A stretch of 6,875 nt of DNA, from contig JAENXO010000143.1 of assembly GCA_016649455.1 (NCBI GenBank), positions 1 to 6,875 on the forward strand, given 5' to 3'. The first letter of the stretch is position 1; each line of letters starts with the position of its first letter. Source of the DNA: Gemmatimonadota bacterium. Lineage in GTDB: Bacteria; Gemmatimonadota; Gemmatimonadetes; Palauibacterales; Palauibacteraceae. A program made the translations under genes and the position numbers. The notes beneath the pieces are model-generated. The model was not told the origin of the DNA. It ran no database searches and saw only the letters and a list, made by a program, of their open reading frames with translations. This document shows positions 1 through 4,929 of this stretch, piece after piece.

Positions 1-1012
1 GTTCGTGGTCCGCCGCGAGCCTCAGCGCCTCGTTCGACTCGCGCAACTCACCCAGTTCGGCAGCGACCGTGCGATCCGGGTTCTGTTCCTTTTCCAGGGC
101 ATAGTGTGCCGGGAGTACGGTCCAGCTTCCAGGCCACTGCGTGAGCGCACGATGGGTGCTCGCCCACAGCAGCTCGCTCCACTCTTCCGTCCGGCCTGCC
201 AGGTCCGGGCGTCCGACCGACTCCACGAACAGGAAGTCTCCGGTCATCGCCAGCCGATCGCCGGCGAGAATGGTCACGCTTCCTTCGGTATGGCCGGGTG
301 TGTGCAGGACTTCCAGCTTGCCCTCCCCGACAAGGATCTCGTTCCCCTCTCCGATCGAGGTGAACGGGATGACTCCCGGCGTTCCGTCGTACGGGTATAC
401 CATGTCCGCCGGATGCAGATACCACGGCACGTCCAGCGACCGGGCGAGGTTCGGTCCGCCGCTGATGTAATCGGCGTGAACGTGTGTATCCGCTACCGCC
501 GTGATTCTCGCCCCGGCCCGTGCCGCTTCATCCAGCCATGGCTGGTAGTACAGCGACACGTCCACGGCGATCGCCTCGTCGCCACTGACGAGGAGGTAGC
601 CGAGTGCCGCCTTGCCGACGCGATCGAACTGGATGAGATGATCGAAACCCGGTGGGGCCGGCAACGGGCGCGGCAGGGAAAGGTGCATCCAGCTGGTGAT
701 TCCTCCGCGCAGCGACTTCGCCTCGTAGCCGGCGACGGTCAGCCAGGCGGCGACCCGGAGACTGTCGTTGCCGTGCCCGCACACCACGACGACCTCAATG
801 TCCTGCCGGAGACCTGCCTCGGCCGGATCCCCGAGCGCCACCAGTTTCGATCCCCGGATGTTGATGTACCGGTCGGGAGGCACGGGGCTCACCGTTCCGT
901 TCGCGAGCCTCTCCGGGGCTCGCACGTCGAGCACCTGGAGCGGCTCGCCCGCCTCCAGACGGCGGGCGAGCTCCTCGGACCCGACTTCGATCTGGTCCCT
1001 GGTCAGGCGCAT
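1..1012 (-). CDS. Rhodanese–metallo-beta-lactamase fusion, persulfide dioxygenase-like (3' end cut by window)
   Basis: 337 codons are visible and no stop is reached before the left edge, so the C-terminus is missing. Residues about 10-115 form a rhodanese-like domain (LDVRAPERLANG, then the active-site loop CGHGNDS with candidate cysteine C78, then LRGGITSW). Residues about 125-310 form a metallo-beta-lactamase domain: THVHADY at 176-182, HTPGHTEGS at 237-245, TGDFLF at 257-262, GRPD at 267-270 and PAHY at 301-304. By comparison with ETHE1-type persulfide dioxygenases, H177, H241 and D259 are the likely iron ligands. Such enzymes oxidise glutathione persulfide to sulfite in the cytosol, and the rhodanese part would handle sulfane sulfur. 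Two oddities: the rhodanese domain comes first, and tyrosine replaces the second histidine of HxHxDH. The ATG at 1012 is the first start after an in-frame TGA at 1040-1042, with a weak GGGAAAG upstream. It begins 40 bp after the peptidase stop, so it is probably co-transcribed. A glyoxalase II-like or other thioester hydrolase remains possible. Confidence 0.8.
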   Translation of the reverse strand, partial: MRLTRDQIEVGSEELARRLEAGEPLQVLDVRAPERLANGTVSPVPPDRYINIRGSKLVALGDPAEAGLRQDIEVVVVCGHGNDSLRVAAWLTVAGYEAKSLRGGITSWMHLSLPRPLPAPPGFDHLIQFDRVGKAALGYLLVSGDEAIAVDVSLYYQPWLDEAARAGARITAVADTHVHADYISGGPNLARSLDVPWYLHPADMVYPYDGTPGVIPFTSIGEGNEILVGEGKLEVLHTPGHTEGSVTILAGDRLAMTGDFLFVESVGRPDLAGRTEEWSELLWASTHRALTQWPGSWTVLPAHYALEKEQNPDRTVAAELGELRESNEALRLAADHE

Positions 1013-1052
1013 CGGATCGCTTTCCCGGTTTCTCTCAGTTCAGACATTCCGC

Positions 1053-2441
1053 TTATTCCGAGAGCAGTGCCTCGACGTCTTCGAGCGACCTGGGAATCGG
1101 CTCGCCGAGCACCCGGTTCCCATCGGCCGTCACCACGACGTCGTCTTCGATCCGAACTCCCCCGAAATCCCGCCACGAGTCGAGCACGTCGTAATCGATG
1201 AACGACTCGTGCACGCCGTCGGCCTGCCAGCGGTCGATCAGCGCGGGGATGAAATACAGGCCGGGCTCGACGGTGAGCACGAACCCCGGCTGCAGGGAGC
1301 GGCCGAGCCGAAGCGACGCGAGGCCGAACTGGCTGCTGCGCTCGAGCTCCGTCCCGTAGCCCACGTAGTTCTCGTCCAGGCCTTCTCCGTCATGCATGTC
1401 GAGACCCATCATATGCCCGAGTCCATGCGGCATGAACAGGGCGTGCGCGCCCGCGGCGACGGCCTCGTCCGGGTCACCCTTCATGATCCCGAGGTCTGTC
1501 AGACCGTCGGCCAGTATCCGGCAGGCCGCGAGGTGAACATCCAGGTAGCGGACACCCGGACGGACCGCTTCGATCGAGCGGATCTCGGCCTCCAGGACCA
1601 GCTCGTAGATCACGCTCTGTCGCTCGTCGAACCGACCGCCGATCGGGAGCGTCCGCGTGATGTCGCCCGCGTAGCCGGAGGGGGCGACACCGCCCGTGTC
1701 CAGCACCACGATGTCGCCGGCCGACAGGATGTTCGGGTAGTGATGGTTGTGCAGCGTCTCGCCGTGCTTCGAGCAGATGATCGGAAACGACAGTCGACCG
1801 CCGTGTCGCAGCGCCATTCCCTCGACGGCGCCGGCGACTTCCCACTCGGCCACGCCGGGGCGCGCCACCCGCATCCCCTCCAGGTGCATCGCGCGGGTGA
1901 TCGCCATCGCCTGCTCGGTTTCGTCGATCTCTTCGGCGGTCTTGATGATCCGCTGATCGACGACCGCTTCGACGAACGGCCTCGAGATCGTCGTATCGAT
2001 CTCTCCGACCGGGATTCCGAGCCAGCCCGCGACTGCAATGCGGCTCGCGGCCCGGTACAACGGAAGCTGGTGGATTTTCTGTCCGGCGGCATTCAGCGCC
2101 CGGATCCGACCCGAGATCTCCTCGATCGGCGCCGAGCCGGATGCTCCGATCCGCTCAGCCTTCGAGGCGAGCGACGGCTGGGGACCGGTCCATACGACTT
2201 CGTCAATCGTCGGATCGTGGCCGAACAGGATCGCTTCACCGGAATCGGCATCGAGCAGGCCGGCGAGGCCGGGCTCGTCGAGTCCCCAGTAGTACAGGAA
2301 ACTCCTGTCCTGCCAGAACGGATAGGGATTGTCGGCGTAGTTCATCGGCGTGAGATCGTTGCCGACGAACAGGATGACTCCCGAACCGATGCGATCACGC
2401 AGCTGGCGGCGGCGCTCGATGTATGTGCTGGCCTCGAACAT
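1053..2441 (-). CDS. Xaa-Pro aminopeptidase (aminopeptidase P, peptidase family M24B)
   Basis: 462 residues, the usual length for bacterial aminopeptidase P, which removes an N-terminal residue preceding proline. Residues about 1-135 are the creatinase/AMP_N-type domain (FLYYWGLDEPG at 48-58). Residues about 170-445 are the pita-bread metallopeptidase domain. All five dinuclear metal ligands expected of M24 can be placed: D248 (VVLDTGG), D260 (AGDITRT), H343 (HGLGHMMGLDMHD, 339-351), E392 (TVEPGLYF) and E432 (GVRIEDDV). H339 and H350 match the extra active-site histidines of aminopeptidase P rather than methionine aminopeptidase. There is no signal peptide, so it is cytosolic and would act on imported peptides. 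The ATG start is well supported by GAGAGGA six bases upstream. It is the third gene of the block, 69 bp after the phospho-lyase, and could have its own expression control through the palindrome in that gap. Prolidase (Xaa-Pro dipeptidase) is the main alternative, since M24B substrate class cannot be fixed by eye. Confidence 0.9.
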   Translation of the reverse strand: MFEASTYIERRRQLRDRIGSGVILFVGNDLTPMNYADNPYPFWQDRSFLYYWGLDEPGLAGLLDADSGEAILFGHDPTIDEVVWTGPQPSLASKAERIGASGSAPIEEISGRIRALNAAGQKIHQLPLYRAASRIAVAGWLGIPVGEIDTTISRPFVEAVVDQRIIKTAEEIDETEQAMAITRAMHLEGMRVARPGVAEWEVAGAVEGMALRHGGRLSFPIICSKHGETLHNHHYPNILSAGDIVVLDTGGVAPSGYAGDITRTLPIGGRFDERQSVIYELVLEAEIRSIEAVRPGVRYLDVHLAACRILADGLTDLGIMKGDPDEAVAAGAHALFMPHGLGHMMGLDMHDGEGLDENYVGYGTELERSSQFGLASLRLGRSLQPGFVLTVEPGLYFIPALIDRWQADGVHESFIDYDVLDSWRDFGGVRIEDDVVVTADGNRVLGEPIPRSLEDVEALLSE

Positions 2442-2447
2442 TCTGTT

Positions 2448-2454
2448 TCCTCTC
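2448..2454 (-). promoter_or_regulatory. Shine-Dalgarno site of the aminopeptidase gene
   Basis: On the minus strand the bases read GAGAGGA, followed by six bases and then the ATG at 2441. This is a good match to the 16S anti-SD and supports the chosen start. It also shows that the peptidase can be initiated independently rather than by coupling to the upstream gene. Confidence 0.7.
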
Positions 2455-2495
2455 CGGTCGCGGAAATCGCGGCGTTCAGTTTTCGGACATGCGAG

Positions 2496-2517
2496 TTTGT
2501 GAAGGTACCTTCACGAA
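2496..2517. repeat. Perfect 16-bp palindrome (core 2499-2514) at the phospho-lyase/peptidase junction
   Basis: The core GTGAAGGTACCTTCAC is its own reverse complement. Two further base pairs on each side extend it to 22 bp with one mismatch pair (2498/2515). It overlaps the TGA stop of the phospho-lyase (2511-2513) and ends about 55 bp before the peptidase ATG. In the minus-strand transcript it could fold as GTGAAG-GTAC-CTTCAC, extended by GTTT/AAAC and GCG/CGC pairs around single-base bulges. No run of T follows, so it is not a classical rho-independent terminator. It could be an operator for a dimeric regulator, a processing or attenuation hairpin, or chance. Confidence 0.5.
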
Positions 2518-3815
2518 ACCGCAAAAGCCTCCCCTGCCAGGACGGAGTCGAGCTCGCTCACCACGCGGTCGGCGTCTTCGGCCGTGAACACCAGCGGCGG
2601 CTTGATCTTGATCACGTTGTCGAACGGGCCGTCGGTACTGAGCAGGATGCCCCGCTCCCGCATCGCGTTGACGATCGCCGACGCCTCGGCGGTGGCCGGC
2701 TCGAGAGTGTCGGGGTCCCGTACCAGCTCGGCCCCGATGAACAGGCCGAGCCCGCGGACATCACCGATGATCGGGTGAGACGCCGCGAGTTCGCGCAGAC
2801 CGGCCTGGAACCGCTCTCCTGCGACCCGGGCATTCTCCATCAGCCCCTCGTCCTCGATCACGTCCAGCACCGCCAGCCCGATGGCACAGGAAACCGGGTT
2901 CCCGCCGAACGTATTGAAGTACTCCATGCCGTTGTCGAACGCATCGGCGATGGCCCGCGTCGTGACGACCGCTCCCAGCGGGTGTCCGTTGCCGATCGGC
3001 TTTCCGAGGGTCACGATATCGGGCGTCGCCCTCTGGACTTCGAATCCCCACCAGTGCGTTCCGACCCTGCCGAAGCCCACCTGCACCTCGTCCGCTACGC
3101 ACAACGCACCGGCTGCGCGCGTGTGCTCGAACGCCGATCGCAGGTAACCCTCTGGGGGCACGATCTGGCCCGCACAGCCTGGCACCGACTCGGCGAGGAA
3201 CGCGGCCGCGGGTCGACCGGCAGCGGCCGCGGCCGTCAGCTGCGCGGCGACGCCTTCCGCATATCGCTCGCCGGCGTCCGGATCTCCGTGGCGAAACGGA
3301 CCCCGATACGGATCGGGAGCGGGCGCCACGTGCACGTGATCGGGTTTCCCGGCGCCGCCGCGTCCATCGAACTTGTACGGGCTCAATTCCACCATGGCAC
3401 CCGTATTTCCGTGGTACGCGCTGTCGATCACCACGACGTCCCGACGGTCCGTGGCGGTCCGGGCCAGCCGCAGGGCCAGTTCGTTGGCCTCACTCCCGGA
3501 GCACACGAAGAAACACACCTCGAGCGGCCCGGGCAGGGTGGCCGACAGTCGCTGCGCATATTCGACGATGTTCTCGTGCAGGTACCGCGTGTTCGTATTC
3601 AGGAGAGCCATCTGCTTCCCGGCTGCTTCGACGACCCGCGGGTGGCAGTGCCCGACGTGGCATACGTTGTTGACGCAGTCCAGGTAGGCTCGTCCCTCAG
3701 TGTCGAACAGGAACTGTCGCTCGCCCCGAACGATGTGCAGCGGCCGGCGGTACGAGACGCTCAGCGATCCGCCGATGTGGCGGTCCCGGAGCTCGAGGAT
3801 CTCATCGGAGTTCAT
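2511..3815 (-). CDS. Class III PLP enzyme of the AGXT2L group: amino-alcohol phosphate phospho-lyase
   Basis: 434 residues, a full-length fold-type I, class III aminotransferase-family protein. PLP contacts can be placed: CSGSEAN at 105-111 (phosphate cup), SAYHG at 132-136 (ring stacking), ADEVQVGFGR at 241-250 (D242 to the pyridine nitrogen), and GKPIGNGHPLGA at 271-282 with K272 the Schiff-base lysine. Features typical of human AGXT2L1/AGXT2L2 rather than ordinary omega-transaminases are GKPIGNGHP, EYFNTFGGNPVSC (298-310), PATAEA (373-378) and DGPFDNVIKIKPPLVF (395-410). AGXT2L1 and AGXT2L2 are not transaminases. They eliminate phosphate from phosphoethanolamine or 5-phosphohydroxylysine, giving an aldehyde plus ammonia. 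The ATG overlaps the TGA of the kinase (ATGA, 3812-3815), implying translational coupling, and a kinase supplying the phosphorylated substrate fits this reaction. Substrate (hydroxylysine, ethanolamine or another) cannot be read from the sequence. Ordinary alanine-glyoxylate-type transaminase activity is the alternative. Confidence 0.87.
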   Translation of the reverse strand: MNSDEILELRDRHIGGSLSVSYRRPLHIVRGERQFLFDTEGRAYLDCVNNVCHVGHCHPRVVEAAGKQMALLNTNTRYLHENIVEYAQRLSATLPGPLEVCFFVCSGSEANELALRLARTATDRRDVVVIDSAYHGNTGAMVELSPYKFDGRGGAGKPDHVHVAPAPDPYRGPFRHGDPDAGERYAEGVAAQLTAAAAAGRPAAAFLAESVPGCAGQIVPPEGYLRSAFEHTRAAGALCVADEVQVGFGRVGTHWWGFEVQRATPDIVTLGKPIGNGHPLGAVVTTRAIADAFDNGMEYFNTFGGNPVSCAIGLAVLDVIEDEGLMENARVAGERFQAGLRELAASHPIIGDVRGLGLFIGAELVRDPDTLEPATAEASAIVNAMRERGILLSTDGPFDNVIKIKPPLVFTAEDADRVVSELDSVLAGEAFAVS

Positions 3816-4804
3816 GATTCTGTCGTCAACCTTCCGCGGAGAGCCCCGGGATCATCGGCCAGCCAGTCCAGAATCCGCCAGGCCGGGGCCTCGGAAACCG
3901 TCACGAAGGCATTGTTCGGATCACACCTCCGCTCGTAGGCCGAGATCGTCACACTGACGCAGAGTCGTGCCTCGATCAAGTCGGGCAGCACCTCGATTTC
4001 GGCGGCGCCCAGCGGAAGAGTCTCCTGGTATCCGGACAGCACGGCCCGGCCTGATTCGACTGGCGTGCCGGGCCCGAGCATCGCGTATGTCATCGCGATC
4101 GCCGGCTCGCAGACGCGTGGAGTCCACATCATGTCCCCGAAGTCCAGCAAGCCGCACGGCTCGAACCGCGACCCGCCCGCCGGACATACGAGGACGTTGT
4201 GGTCGTTCGCGTCGTTGTGCACGACCTGGAACGGGAGCCGTTCGAGTCTCGGGATCACCTCCGCTTCGAATCGCCGCAGCCTGCGGCGAACCAGCTCCCG
4301 CCCGGCGGAGTCACCGATATCCCCGGTCAGCGCCAGAATTGCCGGCGCCTGCATCAGATCCCAGCGGAACTCCCGGTGGACGGCCGGATCGTCGAAGCCG
4401 GCCAGCCGCATGTCAAGCTCGCCGAGGGCTCGCCCGAGGGTCAGCAGGAGTTCCGGGGGGCGGGATGCCAGGCGCGCGACCGGCATGCCATCGAGCCAGG
4501 TCACGAGCCAGGCCGGGTGCTCGCCTGCCTGAACCACCGAGGCACCATCGGGGCAACGCACGACTTCTGGCACCTGGGGCGTGGCGCCGGCTGTGTTCGC
4601 CAGGTGCTCGAGGGCCCGGATCTGCGCATCGAGATACTCCGGCAGTTCGCTGGAATTGGAAATCTTCAGGACGAAGCTGTCTCCCGCCGTGTCCAGCCGG
4701 AAATTCTGGTCGATGGAGCTGGGCAGTTCGTGCGCTACCGAGGAGAGCCCCCAGTGACGTCTCGCCAGCTCCTGCGCCTGGTCCGCGGTGAATCGGGGAA
4801 CGAT
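3812..4804 (-). CDS. APH-fold small-molecule kinase, hydroxylysine kinase-like (start unresolved)
   Basis: The reading frame is open from an in-frame TAG at 4832-4834 to the TGA at 3812. Counting residue 1 from 4804 gives 330 residues. The N-lobe is visible: PRFTADQAQELARRHWGL, then ELPSSIDQNF, then FVLKIS with K47 the likely ATP-binding lysine. The C-lobe has HNDANDHN (catalytic D198, N203) and LLDFGD (Mg-binding D221), the hallmarks of aminoglycoside phosphotransferase/choline kinase-fold enzymes. The tail SVTISAYERR...SEAPAWRILDWL resembles hydroxylysine kinase (AGPHD1/HYKK) and the kinase part of bacterial kinase/AGXT2L fusion proteins. The likely role is ATP-dependent phosphorylation of a hydroxy-amino acid or amino alcohol, feeding the overlapping phospho-lyase gene. 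The first standard start in frame is GTG at 4571-4573, but starting there would delete the N-lobe and K47. No ATG, GTG or TTG lies between 4574 and 4831. The true start is therefore non-standard (ATC 4802-4804 or ACG 4805-4807), or the frame is broken. The end given here is a family-based estimate. Confidence 0.78.
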   Translation of the reverse strand: MVPRFTADQAQELARRHWGLSSVAHELPSSIDQNFRLDTAGDSFVLKISNSSELPEYLDAQIRALEHLANTAGATPQVPEVVRCPDGASVVQAGEHPAWLVTWLDGMPVARLASRPPELLLTLGRALGELDMRLAGFDDPAVHREFRWDLMQAPAILALTGDIGDSAGRELVRRRLRRFEAEVIPRLERLPFQVVHNDANDHNVLVCPAGGSRFEPCGLLDFGDMMWTPRVCEPAIAMTYAMLGPGTPVESGRAVLSGYQETLPLGAAEIEVLPDLIEARLCVSVTISAYERRCDPNNAFVTVSEAPAWRILDWLADDPGALRGRLTTES

Positions 4805-4808
4805 CGTG

Positions 4809-4850
4809 CTAGTCCGGTGAGCTTGAGGAACCTACCTTCACTGCCGCCAT
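4809..4850 (-). other. 13-codon mini-ORF immediately ahead of the kinase
   Basis: ATG at 4848-4850 opens MAAVKVGSSSSPD and ends with TAG at 4809-4811, just before the region where kinase homology begins. It is in a different frame from the kinase. It could be the kinase's real N-terminus separated by a one-base indel, a leader peptide, or a chance frame. No good Shine-Dalgarno precedes the ATG, although an internal in-frame GTG (4839-4841) also exists. Confidence 0.3.
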
Positions 4851-4857
4851 CGGGCGG
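4844..4857. repeat. Small inverted repeat in the divergent intergenic region
   Basis: CCGCC-ATCG-GGCGG forms a 5-bp GC stem with a four-base loop. It sits in the probable 5' leader of the kinase transcript and covers the mini-ORF ATG. No T tract follows on either strand, so it is not a terminator. It could be a weak leader hairpin or just GC-rich chance. Confidence 0.3.
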
Positions 4858-4869
4858 ATCCGGCAAGCT

Positions 4870-4893
4870 TCGCCGACGCCGCGGCCGCGTCAA
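4870..4893 (-). promoter_or_regulatory. Weak candidate promoter for the minus-strand block
   Basis: On the minus strand TTGACG (4893-4888) matches the -35 consensus in five of six bases. A 17-base spacer follows, and AAGCTT stands in the -10 position. The spacing is ideal, but the -10 matches TATAAT in only two positions. It lies about 65-90 bp ahead of the kinase, the right place for a block promoter, but the support is slim. I found no convincing sigma-70 promoter for the plus-strand glycosidase gene in this region. Confidence 0.22.
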
Positions 4894-4919
4894 CCTGGGG
4901 GCACCACGGCTTCAACACC

Positions 4920-4924
4920 GGAGG
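4920..4924 (+). promoter_or_regulatory. Shine-Dalgarno site deciding the TTG start of the glycosidase
   Basis: GGAGG is followed by five bases and then TTG at 4930. No ATG or GTG exists in this frame in the preceding 70 bases, and the TTG is followed directly by a signal-peptide-like sequence. This site fixes the start. Confidence 0.75.
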
Positions 4925-4929
4925 CTGTC

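Noticed and set aside
5..1201. Plus-strand open frame of 398 codons at the left end
   Set aside because: It is antisense to the rhodanese/metallo-beta-lactamase gene and the end of the peptidase gene. The translation has no family features, and the minus-strand reading explains the DNA fully.
2499..2514. Palindrome considered as a rho-independent terminator
   Set aside because: Neither strand has a T-rich tract after the stem. The minus-strand transcript continues AAACTCGC, so classical intrinsic termination is not supported.
768..3938. A very long plus-strand open frame of 1056 codons lying antisense to three genes
   Set aside because: It runs opposite three genes with clear catalytic motifs, and its product is low-complexity Arg/Asp/Val/Gly-rich sequence without a recognisable domain. 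Long antisense frames are expected in GC-rich coding DNA with biased third positions.
4571..4573. GTG as the kinase start
   Set aside because: It would remove about 77 residues of well-formed N-lobe, including the DQNF and FVLKIS segments that bind ATP in this fold.
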